A DNA stretch of 64,000 nucleotides from Lepas anatifera (taxonomy: Eukaryota; Arthropoda; Thecostraca; Lepadidae). Below the pieces are notes generated by a model. That model saw only the letters and a program-made list of their open reading frames with translations, had not been told where the DNA came from and ran no database searches. Location: NCBI GenBank assembly GCA_034440635.1, contig JAOTON010001898.1:248001-312000 (forward strand), given 5' to 3'. Made by a program: the position numbers and the translations under genes. Positions 36,641 through 46,265 of the stretch are shown here, in pieces; position 1 is the first letter of the stretch, and every line of letters starts with the position of its first letter.

Positions 36641-36776
36641 CTATCGGGCCAGTTAGAGTTTCTTGCTTGATATTACAGTTCTTGATATTCTTATCTCCGT
36701 TACGGGGGCCCATCACTGAAAAGTGGGGGGCCAGTGGCCCCCTGCCCCCCCCCGTTCCTACGCGTATGGCTGGGTG

Positions 36777-37084
36777 GATGTGAAATAGACCAAGTCGTCA
36801 ACGGATCTTTTCTGAAGGCATGTTTTTAGTTGGACGGCGTTGAAGTCTCCATTGACTTCACAATGCATTATTGTCAGTATCGTATACCCTGGTTACCAAT
36901 GCCAAAACGTCGGATCCATTTGCACCTGATCCATAGCCAGGCGGATGCACTGGATACCCGGTCAGCTGCTGAGACGCCAAGGCACCCTCTGGTCCTTTCC
37001 TGGTCACCCCCTTGTGTTGAAGATCGGTGGATTTCTCGAGTTTTGAACCTTAACAACTTTGGAAATTGTTGACGTTTAAAGTAA
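36777..37084. other. Spacer, no gene seen
   Basis: Short frames on both strands without domains. Confidence 0.4.
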
Positions 37085-37205
37085 ATGTGGCACCTTGGTC
37101 GAATCCTGAAATTAAGTGTAATTAGGGGTACTTTCAGCCGAAAATCATGGAACCGTCCATGATATCTCTGAAACTATACAATTACAATAAAAATTTTTAT
37201 TTTTT
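37085..37205 (+). mobile_element. TA-flanked MITE, truncated copy
   Basis: The sequence from AAATGTGGCACCTTGGTCG through TTTTTATTTTTTAAATGCC matches the first 125 bases of the 29159-29606 MITE, then stops. The terminal GGGAATG is mutated. Confidence 0.7.
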
Positions 37206-38770
37206 AAATGCCACTCCCGGTGCCAGTCCCACTCACTCACCGGTGCCAGTCCACTCACCGGTGCCAGTCCCAGCCGTGCGTAGAAGGGCAGCCGCAGGCG
37301 GAGTAGGAAGGCGACGACGGTGGCGGCGCTGGATGGGGAGAGCAGTGGGTACCTCTGTCGGAGCAGCTGCACGGCCGGCTGCCTGTCTCCGGGCAGAAGC
37401 AGCCCCTCCAGCGGCCCGTACCTGCACGCCGCCAGCACGCTCACATCTGCTGCTGCTATTCGACCCTGTCCCGATCACCTCACAGCCGCCACAGTGGTCT
37501 CTTCTATGTAGGTATGTATGTATTGACAGAAGCGGACCGTTCCACACATTCTAGGCTATTCTAAGGTCCTTGTCGTCTCAAACATCTTTAATCAGTGCTA
37601 CTGCACGTCGTCAACACACATTACAATAAAAGCAATAGCGTGAATGCAGTTAAAAATCTAAAATCTAAAATGTATCAAAGTAAACACGGTACAATGCGCC
37701 TAAAAAGAAAGTCTACATCCCATGCAACATTTGCCTTACAGCTTTTTTTAAACATGCAGCAACTCATCTCGGGAGGAATTCTTAGAGGCATGCATGATAA
37801 ATTGAAAAGCTGAGGTCCATGGTAAAGGAAATTTATTCTGCCATGGTTGTTTCGTCGTCTTGACAATGCGAAGCGTCCTGCCTGTCGTATATGCTGCTAC
37901 CATAACAAGCTGCGGTCCATGTAAACACCTAAATTCTTAACAACATTTTCACTGAAAAATTTATGCACCCATGAACCCAAGGAATGATCCAAATCCCAAA
38001 CAAAGGAGTCTGCTAGTCGTTGCGTGTCATTTTATTTTACCAGATAGGTCGAGTGTTACGCTTCGCCGGATATGCTTGCCTCCACAGTGGCGAACGTCTT
38101 AGTGGATGAGCTTATCTCTAGATATGGGTACCAAAAACGGATACATAGTGATGGTGCTGGGTGTAAGTGCCATTGAGAAAAGGCAGAGGTTTTAGTAGTT
38201 TTAGGTTTCGAAGATCTCTGTCCATGTTGGAGTTTTTGTTTATTTCTTTGTGGCACATGTTTCCACGTAAGTATGTGTGGGAGGGGCTGTGGACCGACTC
38301 GCCACTTTTGTACCTTTTGAAAAGAAGTCTGCGGGCATGCAGGGCCGCCAAAATCTTCAGGTACCTGGTTATACCACTGGATGATTATGCAACACAATTG
38401 TTTTGCAATACCATGATATTCTGTAGTGCTAGCGCGTGATATTGTCCATGGTTTGCTACGCCAAGATTTTCAACACCGATTTGTACCGCTAGAGCGTATG
38501 GTTTTCTGTGTTTTACTCGCTATATTTCTGATTTTGTTTTGTCTTGGCTTTGCAGCAACCGTCTTCCAAACCTGCATCTGTGACTTAGAAATAAATTGAA
38601 TCAACCTCAACCAATTCTGGAGCAGCTGAGAGTAGCATGGCACAGAGGCAGAAAGCGAGCGGGGGACGTGGTCCTGAATTTTGGAAATTTTGGGCCCAAT
38701 CAGTCGCATAGTCGCACACTGGGAATTTCACGGGTAAAATAATGACGGAAACATGTCTGGATTCTGGGTA
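37206..38770. other. Intergenic, no gene seen
   Basis: Three short tandem copies of CACTCACCGGTGCCAGTCC lie at 37211-37272. Overlapping frames on both strands at 37.1-37.6 and 38.0-38.7 kb have no recognisable domain. They are left uncalled. Confidence 0.4.
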
Positions 38771-38777
38771 TCAGTAA

Positions 38778-39154
38778 GTGCAAAAGAATTCAGCCTGTCA
38801 CCCTGAAGGAAACTCGATCTGTGAAAGATTCATGCGAACCATCATAGCTATGCTGTCGAAATATCTTGACAACAACCATGATAGTTGGGACGAACATTTG
38901 CCGTTACTGATGTTATGGTATCGCTCCCAAGTTCATAGTTCCACGGGCTATAGTCCCTACTTCATGCTGTTCTCTCGGGAATCCAAGCTTCCGGTGGATA
39001 TTGAATTAGCAACTCCGAAAACTCATCACAGTTACCGCAGACAGTTACAGATTATGTGGATGATTTCTGCAAAAGATTGAAGAAAACCCATAGCTTGGCT
39101 TTGGCGCTTCCAGACGCTTGTCGTCGCCGCAACAAAAAAGTGCATGAGACAAAG
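38778..39154 (+). pseudogene. Gypsy integrase, end of catalytic core (piece 1)
   Basis: The frame contains CHPEGNSICERFMRTIIAML with the last catalytic Glu region, then WDEHLPLLMLWYRSQVHSST and GYSPYFMLF. This is the end of a Ty3/Gypsy integrase core, the enzyme that inserts retroelement DNA. It begins abruptly, so the rest of pol is lost upstream. A frameshift near 39040 moves coding into another frame (TDYVDDFCKRLKK and onward). The relic is then interrupted at TTAA 39155-39158. Confidence 0.8.
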
Positions 39155-39158
39155 TTAA

Positions 39159-40181
39159 CCCGCGCCTTACCGGGGGTCCGGCGCCACCTTCGCCCCACGG
39201 GGGGCCATCGATGGCCCCCCCTCTAACTCCGAAAATATGGGCGTTAACGCAAATCTGCAAAGTGCAATAGAAAGCTCGCGTGAATTCAGTAAGAAATTAT
39301 TTCGCATGTTTTAGTGCTCAGGTCAATTGTTTGACCTCCAGAGGTCAAATTAGGTCAAGATCGGCTATTTTAACTCAAATATGCAATGATTAAGCAAACT
39401 GGTCATAACTCTTATGTCATTAGAGCTATTGAGGCCTGGTAAAGTTCATTTGATAGGAAATTGCCAGTACTTTTTCCGCTATGTGGAATGTAAAGACCAC
39501 CCGCCAGTGGTTTGAACTCCAGAGGTCACCTCGTGACCTAATATGACCTGAGGTCACGAAAGGTCACAAAGTGACCTTGCTGTATACCAAATGAAAGCCA
39601 GTGACAAGACAAACACGATGGTGTTTGTTTCATCGCTCTAGCTTAATTAGGTCAAAAGTTATTGTCAAAATACTGTTTTGACCTCTGGTGACCTTGGATG
39701 ACCTTGGAAAAGTCAAAGGGTAAATATGACCCCTGGAATCCGTGAAAGGGTGTCCAAAAACGCTGTTATGAGCAGTCTGAGTATTTGCAATCATTTTTGT
39801 GGCTTTTATATCATGAAACAGGTTTTCCCCATGCTTTTCCAATGGGAGAGGTCGCCTCGTGACCTGACCTCAGGGCACGAAATCGAAAAATCCCGGATAT
39901 ACACCTTGTAGACCCTGGAGGGGTCATGAAGTGTAGGAAGTTTCAAATCGATCGACTTTGAAATGTAGCTCTTACAGAGCTCTAAAGTTGAAGTGAGGTG
40001 ACCTTGGTTGACCTCGTCTGGTGACCTGACCTTGGGTGACCCGGGGTAAAAATTTCAGGGATGATGGGAAAATGATGCAGTGAGAGGTAGAGCCCTCAAC
40101 CGCGGTGCTGCGCCTCGTCGTTTTTCTGCTATCCCGGAAAAACCTTAGGGGGGCCATCGATGGCCCCCCGTGGGGCGAGGG
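39159..40181 (+). mobile_element. AGGTCA-rich TTAA element, copy 5 (complete)
   Basis: TTAA flanks at 39155-39158 and 40182-40185. It is close kin of 33956-34967 throughout, including the subterminal GGCCATCGATGGCC palindromes on both sides, the AGGTCA tracts and the GC hairpin with T-run (about 40101-40124). It lies inside Gypsy integrase coding sequence, and the codon frame is continuous across one TTAA. That makes it a clean insertion. Confidence 0.88.
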
Positions 40182-40185
40182 TTAA

Positions 40186-40222
40186 ATGAGGTCGTTTACG
40201 CACCAGGGGATGCTGTGTATTT
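40186..40222 (+). pseudogene. Gypsy integrase, C-terminal linker (piece 2)
   Basis: A stretch of about a dozen codons (VVYAPGDAVYL) is typical of the hydrophobic strand that opens the integrase C-terminal domain. It lies between the TTAA element on its left and the palindromic MITE on its right, and continues in sense at about 42682. Confidence 0.65.
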
Positions 40223-40692
40223 GGGTGCGCGTTGTAACACTTTTTTCAAAATCGAAACTTTTTTCACGTAGTTTTGGACGGTAGACACAAATATAAGGAC
40301 AATCCTGCAAATCAATTCATAATTTTGTCGAGTTTAAGCAACGGATTTTCACTTTTTAACCTTCCCCAGAGGGGTAGAAGGGTGCTGACTAACCTCCCTA
40401 CAGATTTTTCGTCGTCGCGAAGAAGCGGCGGCGCCAAGCGCCATCGTACATGGCACAGCTTATCATTAATCAATTCTGCAACTTACCCTAAAAATTTTAA
40501 GTTCGGGTCATCTTGGGTCAGGTCACCAGTCCAGGTCAAGTGACCTCACATTAAAAAATTTTGGATTGCATAACTCGGAGTAAGGTTGATTTATCAATGT
40601 GAAACCTTTTTTATATAATGGGCTCACCGGGGGCTACAAACTATGTTTCGGTATTTTGTATATTGTTGACCTAAGATCAGGTATGAGTCATG

Positions 40693-40775
40693 CTGGTAGA
40701 GCGTTGGGCTCCGGCCCGCTGCTCAGAAACATGCAGTGACTGCATGTCCAGGCTTGGGATCGGGTATGGGATCGG
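40693..40775 (+). mobile_element. SINE (type 2) head fragment
   Basis: The sequence from GCTGGTAGAGCGTTGGGCTC through CCAGGCTTGGGATCGG matches the tRNA-like head of the 41240-41640 SINE in opposite orientation. The A box is cut at its left edge. The body is missing. Confidence 0.6.
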
Positions 40776-40806
40776 AAGTTATATATAAGAAATAAGACAA
40801 AACGTT

Positions 40807-40989
40807 CACCGCGCTCTCCACGTGCAGCAGTCTCAGAGCCATCCGGACCGACCCCTCAGACTCACGTCTGCGGCATTTATGTTCTTTAGAAATAAATGCC
40901 GCAGACGTGAGTCTGAGGGGCCGGTCCGGATGTCTCTGAGACTGCTGCACCGGATGTCTCTGAGACTGCTGCACGTGGAGAGCGCGGTG
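40807..40989. repeat. Near-perfect hairpin, about 70-95-bp arms
   Basis: CACCGCGCTCTCCACG at the left is mirrored by CGTGGAGAGCGCGGTG at the right. The arms meet around a loop of about 10 bases at 40879-40888. The right arm carries an extra tandem copy of CGGATGTCTCTGAGACTGCTG. It could be a small foldback element or a transcribed hairpin. Confidence 0.85.
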
Positions 40990-41239
40990 CCACGCAAACA
41001 GTGTGATGTGTTGTTGGATAAAATATTACAATAAACTACCACCTTATGTATATAGATGGCTTTTACCTTTCAGCTTGAAAATTGTTCAACACCTTAACAT
41101 CTTATTCATGTTCTGCCAAAACACAAACTACGAATCTGCAGCAATATCAAATTATTACAATACAAAAAAGAAACCAGAGTGCACTCCATCACTCAGGCTG
41201 ACAAGCAAAGCGACATCGGAACCAAGATGGACAAGCTGA

Positions 41240-41640
41240 TCTAGTGCTGCCACTCCCCTCCCTCGAATCTTTTTTCTTCAATTTTGTCCAAGTTGTTCTC
41301 AGTTCGACTGTTAGAGTCGGAGTCTCACTAAAGTCATCAAGGGACTTGTCACGGAGACCCCGACCCCACCACCCGAACGAGCAACTCCCACAATGAAGGG
41401 TTGATTTAGAAGCCAAAGTTTAACGTCCCACAAAGCACGGGGACGGCCGCCCCGCTCAGGTCACCCGCTCACCTGTCAGTTGCCAGCCGACCTACGTCGG
41501 ATAAACCATTGAGCGCCGGAGCGTCTCAATGGGAACCGATCCCAAGCCTGGATATGCACTGTCACGGCTCGTTTCTGAGCAGCGAGCCGGAGCCCAACGC
41601 TCTACCACCTGAGCTACCGGGGCGGCAATTCGGCTCCTGA
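41240..41640 (-). mobile_element. tRNA-derived SINE (type 2), fullest copy
   Basis: On the minus strand the head begins CCCCGGTAGCTCAGGTGG (A box) and GTAGAGCGTTGGGCTCCGGC. It continues through a weak B-box region (GGGATCGGTTCCC). The body includes GGTGACCTGAGCGGG, TTTGTGGGACGTT, CAACCCTTCATTGTGGG and GACTCCGACTCTAAC. It provides the uninterrupted reference for the split copy at 10.84-11.99 kb. Confidence 0.7.
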
Positions 41641-42683
41641 GCGGGGTAGCGAAAAAGCACAAGAATGGTTTGATAAACCATTGAACCGATTTAGAAACTC
41701 TTTCCATAACACCTTAGCTCAGAGCAATATTGAGTTCATTAAAGGTCAAAATACCTCAATGTAGAACACTTTACTCTAGCGTTTGGCTGAGTTAAGTTAG
41801 AGCCAACATTTAAAGGTCATTCGATTCCTCTCTTTATGGCGATATGACCACACTAGATCAAAGTATAAAAACGACATGACCTAGCGTCAGGTCAAGGTCA
41901 TCATCTAACAATACATAGTCAATATGCATATCACTCAACTCGTAATGACAAAGCAAGCATAGTGGTATCCAAATGAGAGCTCTATTGCAATTTACTCCGC
42001 AGTTATTGACATAAGTTTTAAACCGTGCTTAGGTAGACCCAAATGACCTCTCAGAGGTGACAGGTCATAACTTGAAAAATGAACCTTGCGAGTAGCCTGT
42101 GATACTACGATCCTGGGAATAAGAAGTCCCTATAAGCTTTATATACAGAAAAAGAAAAATGTTTCAGCAAATTTTCGCTTTCCCCATGCATTTCCAATGG
42201 AAAGGTCGTGACTCATACCTGACCTTAGGTCAACAATATACAAAATACCGAAACATAGTTTGTAGCCCCCGGTGAGCCCATTATAGTAAAAGGTTTCACC
42301 TTGATAAATCAACCCTACTTCGAGTTATTCAATCCCAAACATTTTTTGAAGTGAGGTCACTTGACCTGGCCTGGTGACCTGACCCGAAATGACCCGAACT
42401 TAAAATTTTTAGGGAAGTTGCAGAATTGATTAATGATAAGCTGTGCCAAAAAAGTACGCTGGTGCTTGGCGCCGCCGCTTCTCCGCAACGACCAAAAATC
42501 TGTAGGGGGGTTAGTCAGCACCCTTCCACCCCGCTGGGGAAGGTTAAAAAGTGAAAATCTGTTGCTTAAACTCGAGAAAATTACGAATTGTTTTGCAGGA
42601 TTGTCCTTATATTTGTGTCTACCGTCCTAAACCACGTGAAAAAGTTTCCGTTCCGAAAAAAGTGTTATGACGCACACGCCACT

Positions 42684-42971
42684 GTGTATCTCTTCAGAAA
42701 AAAGGGCGAGTATTACAAATTCATCCGACCCTGGAAGCGTGCTGTAGTGTTAGATCGTCGTGGTGACTTGAATTACAGGATTAAACTGGTGGACACCAGC
42801 AAAACGTTCATTGTTCTCGCGAACAGACTGAAAGAACGTCTCTCTGATCCTGTAGTTTCCGACCAATCAGCATCTGCTGAGAATAGGGTTTCAGCTGGTG
42901 AAACCGGGAACAATTTGGAAGGGGTTATAGATGGCACTTCAGAGCCGGCTGATCTGACACACATTAGGTAG
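42684..42971 (+). pseudogene. Gypsy integrase, C-terminal domain (piece 3)
   Basis: The frame contains YLFRKKGEYYKFIRPWKRA and DLNYRIKLVDTSKTFIV, the small beta-barrel (GPY/F-like module) at the end of Gypsy integrase, where W-K-(G)P-Y is expected. It ends at TAG (42969-42971) with a polar tail, so this is the natural pol terminus. The three pieces at 38.8, 40.2 and 42.7 kb are one relic in one orientation split by two insertions. Confidence 0.75.
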
Positions 42972-44099
42972 TTTTGCTTTGGCTCCACTTGTTTCGCCTC
43001 ACACCCCTGCTGTGGGCAATTCCAGTACCAATCGACCAAGGCCTACACGGTACCTGTTCGATTTTCTTTAAAATGGGCATATAGGGTTCTCATGGGCCCT
43101 AAAACCGAATCTGAGAGTCTTAGCTCCATTAGAGTAAAACTCTAGAAGTTATTGCCTGAGGCATTTTCTGAAAATCTGCTTCCAGTGAATAGTTTCCAGT
43201 TTTTAGGTGACCAAAAAACCCTCAGAAACTGATGAATTATGCATTGAAGATACATTTCCCTATCCAAAATGAACCGAAAAACTCGAATCTGAAGTCCGTT
43301 TGACCCTAGGTCACATGTGAAAAAGTTATTATTTGACCTTGAGCTAAGGGCATATCCAAAATTTGCTGGTACAATTTTTTTCTCAAAATGGAATGTCTCA
43401 AATTGAAGATTGAACTTTGTTCCGTCCAATAAAATAGGTTAAAGCATCCGTTTTTAGATCTACTTGTGTTTTTAGTACGCACAGTGGATGGTGGGCTGGC
43501 GTCAACACCCATTGAACGGGGTCCCGAAATGCTTCTCCTGAGATCTCGCCAATTAAGAGGATTGGGAAAACGCACGTTTCGGGATTTGTGAGGGCTGTAA
43601 AAAAGTTTATTTGAGCTCGATTGTATGGACTTTTTTATAAACAAATTTTGTATTTTCAGTCTTACATCGCAAGGCGAACGAAACAATCCGTCGACATCAT
43701 CACAGCAAAGGTGGTAACATGGAACACACGGACAACTGGACTATCAAAACAGGCCACGACAAGAGTGAGTCTCCACAATAAGCAGCCACAGATAACAGTT
43801 AACAAAAAACAGAACCAAGAAAGTCTACCGCAAACAGCAGCCGCCGTATTGCTCAATCAGTCACAACCAGTCATGTTCTGTCTCTCTGTCCCTCCCTTCC
43901 CCAAACCCTTCCCCTCCCACGCCAAGTACTTTCACAAATTTCCAACTATTGAAAAGCTCTCAGAAATTTAAATCGTACGCCTCTCGGAGTCCGGCCTGGC
44001 ACCTAAACTTTTTAAATGTTTAGTTCTGAACTTTCGTTTATGAATGGGGCCCATCTCTCCTGGAATTTGTGAACTTTACTAGTCGTTTTGGCGATCACT
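42972..44099. other. Sequence after Gypsy pol, no gene seen
   Basis: About 1.1 kb follows the pol stop. No envelope-like frame was recognised; the plus frame at 43621-43971 has no domain. It may be element 3' sequence. Confidence 0.4.
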
Positions 44100-44640
44100 A
44101 GTGTTGCGGGCAGCGCTAGCGCTGTCCGCTGGCCGGCGGCCCCTGGCGGGTCACGTGACCTGCCCCGCCTGGGTCGGGTCGGCTCGCGCCGGGAGCCGGC
44201 AGTCGAGTCGGAGCCGAGTCGGTGTACGGGTGTGCTGCTCCAATACACCAGTCGTTATCTACCGGAGAAGTTTCCTGGACCAAGGAAGGCGTGTACGGAG
44301 GAGAGCTCCCGTAATACTAGTTCGATGCTAAATTGTTTCGCAATAAAAGTGGGGAAGTTACCTAAGTCCAGTCTTTCTTCTCTAACGCGCCGATAAACTA
44401 TGAACTGTTTCGCATTTAGAACAAGGAAGTTTACTATGTTGGTGGTTGAAAGTGAGCCAAATAATATGTCTCTCTCGTTAATACTTAACTGCTGCTCTAA
44501 ACTCAACTTTCAATTTATCCTGATCAGTAGTTCGTTCCAGAAATTTAAGGTATCATCACAGAACCTGTCTGTTGGCCCTGGCGGGTCGGTCGCGCACTGC
44601 AGGATTGTGTGGGGGTATCAATCTAACCCCTAATGTTACG
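44100..44640 (+). other. Possible 3' LTR of the Gypsy relic
   Basis: The block begins near TGTTGCGGGCAGCGC. It contains a GC-rich promoter-like stretch and then a poly(A) signal AATAAA at about 44341. It lies downstream of pol in the right orientation. No second LTR, terminal duplication or polypurine tract was confirmed, so this remains a suggestion. Confidence 0.3.
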
Positions 44641-45289
44641 ATTGCGCTGAGATTTGTATGTGCCTATTCCTTATATGAGCAGCGTTGGCGTCTTGTTCAT
44701 GATCGGACTCGCTTTCTCCGCTCGGCAGCATTCACGGTGCCTCCGTAGCCCTTGTACCTGAGTTGTTGCTGGTTCCGTCTGAGTGGCGGCGCGGGGTGAC
44801 GTCAGCCTATGGCATCTGATGGCGCTGTCGGGATGCATATTACTTGTGTTGCCGGGCCCATCGACCAGGGGTATTATGTATTGACTGTGCTGGGTCAGGA
44901 TGGTCAGGCTCGCCAGTAGCTGAGATGTGCTGCAAATTAGCAAAGTTTTTTTCTTCGTGGTACTGGGTACACCATCCCGAATACCCTCCCGAATGTCTGG
45001 ATGTAATAATTTATTTTATTTTATTTTTCATTTTTACCCGGCATTCTATTTTTCTTTTTTTCTCTCCCCTGAGTGTACTTAATACCCCCGAACCATGTGT
45101 TCATTCTCAAAATTACTGTCAGTGCATCGAACTTGTGCATCGCTGGAACCATCTGTGACTGTCGCTGCCCCTTTCCTCGCCATCGCCGCATCGAACATGA
45201 TGGCCACATTGCGCCCTGACATGGGTGACTTTTCATGTTTTACCCTCACGTTTTCATCACTCCCAAGTTTGGGCTTTATCGCCATGCCT
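44641..45289. other. Intergenic, no gene seen
   Basis: No supported gene. The T-rich stretch at 45008-45062 is simple sequence. Confidence 0.4.
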
Positions 45290-45540
45290 CATATCATTTC
45301 TGTGTTTTTGGTTTTATCCCATGTGTACAAGTGTACAATATATGTATGGATGCAATACAAAGAAATGCTAGTGTCTCAATTTCTCCACAATAGTTACAGA
45401 ATGGGTCCGTCGTGACGTTTCGGATACAGAGGAATCTCCTAGTTGGAAAAAAACGATGAGTTATTCTATACTGTAGACACTGCAACTTAGTGGATTTTGT
45501 GATGGCAAACGGAAGCGCGTGTATTTGGCTCCAATCTTCA
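45290..45540 (-). pseudogene. LINE C-terminal knuckle fragment
   Basis: The minus-strand frame contains TRRFLCIRNVTTDPFCNYCG followed by EIETLAFLC. This resembles the Cys-rich C terminus of several LINE polymerases (pattern FCxxCGxxET..F..C). No RT motifs remain. Confidence is limited by the short length. Confidence 0.45.
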
Positions 45541-45839
45541 GAACGATTGTATGTACTTGGATCTATATCTTTCAGGTCAAATTAGTTCATAAAGGTCAAA
45601 TTTACGTCATACCAGACACCTTCAGCGAAGTGCCGTGATTATGCGGAAAAAGTCGCGAAACGTTTGAAAAATATTACAGGTCCGGTGACTGTGGACACCC
45701 TCACGTCAACGGAGCCCTGGAGCGGAAGGGGTTAGGGAGTACTTATACTTACTTGACTCCGTTCAAAAGGCTTCTGAACATATAACTTTCAAATAATGGT
45801 CAAAATCAGAGAGAGGATCGACGCTTCCGGATTGTGTGG

Positions 45840-46265
45840 ATTGTGTAGAGCGATTTGTTGATCCCCTCATTGAGAATGTATATAACCTAACCCGTCACCA
45901 CTACATCTCCAAGGCTCGAGGGCATTATATAGCAAACTGGAAGGAAAAGGCACCAAAGGGGGAAAGCCGAAGTCATCGGTGACTTCTCAGAAAATTATAC
46001 ATGCACTGCGCAACATGCTGCTCAGTTGTATCACTGGTCTACAAAGCAGGTGGTGACTGTACACCCTTGTGTTCTATGCTGGACTGAGGATGGAGTCCGG
46101 TGCAGTAGAAGTTTTTGGTTTTTAAGTGACGACTTAAAGCACTCTCACCTCATGGTTCATACCATGCACGGAGAGAAATTTTCACACCCCTGTCATCTGT
46201 ATACTCCGGAATCACGAAGTGGAAGGGAACAATTCGATTCCACGACCCCAAAATCTGATCTCAAC
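45840..46265 (+). pseudogene. Transposase-like relic (DFSENY/SDD..H type)
   Basis: Across at least two plus frames the sequence reads VIGDFSENYTC (about 45984), then WSTKQVVTVHPCVLCWTEDG (about 46032) and FLSDDLKHSHLMVH (about 46113). Invertebrate genomes contain many uncharacterised transposon-like proteins with a DF.ENY motif, an HW...Q.TVHP stretch and a SD...H motif in this order. I infer a broken DNA-transposon protein but cannot assign a superfamily. Frameshifts lie between about 45960 and 46030. Confidence 0.45.

Larger units (their letters stand above)
29879..36768 (+). mobile_element. Outer hAT-like element, TSD GCTGGGTG
   Basis: The left end is CAGGGGCGTAGGAAC and the right end is GTTCCTACGCGTATG. 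Both are flanked by a perfect 8-bp duplication, GCTGGGTG (29871-29878 and 36769-36776). Near both ends AAAAGTGGGGGGCCA recurs in the same sense. The element holds a SINE (30.5 kb), a GGGGCCC-core minisatellite (30.98-31.56 and 36.04-36.64 kb) and a second complete hAT-like element. No transposase was found, so it is non-autonomous and expanded. Confidence 0.8.
40360..42543. mobile_element. TTAA element with about 335-bp inverted arms
   Basis: TTAA flanks at 40356-40359 and 42544-42547. Both ends are of right-end type (CCTTCCCCAG, then GGGTGCTGACTAACC, then the GC hairpin GCGGCGGCGCC, then AGGTCA tracts). The inverted arms run from 40360 to about 40693 and from about 42211 to 42543, making a head-to-head palindrome. 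The middle has further AGGTCA motifs (41870-41905 and 42030-42070), two tRNA-type SINE pieces and a perfect hairpin. Confidence 0.75.
40223..42679. mobile_element. Palindromic long-TIR MITE, centre interrupted
   Basis: Arms 40223-40355 and 42548-42679 are near-complete inverted copies, ending GGGTGCGCGTTGTAACAC and, on the complement, GCGTGTGCGTCATAACAC. They are flanked by an imperfect duplication of about 9-10 bp, CTGTGTATTT versus CTGTGTATCT. Long TIRs with 9-10-bp duplications recall Mutator-like elements, but no transposase supports this. The arms meet at ACTTT-TTAA-AAAGT, the palindrome centre, which is where a TTAA element entered. Confidence 0.75.

Noticed and set aside
37145..37554. 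Overlapping Arg/Ala/Pro-rich frames on both strands
   Set aside because: High GC content opens several frames; no conserved motif or supported start.
44100..44640. Host promoter or first exon (GC-rich block with AATAAA)
   Set aside because: Better explained as a possible LTR after Gypsy pol, and even that is unproven; no exon structure was found.
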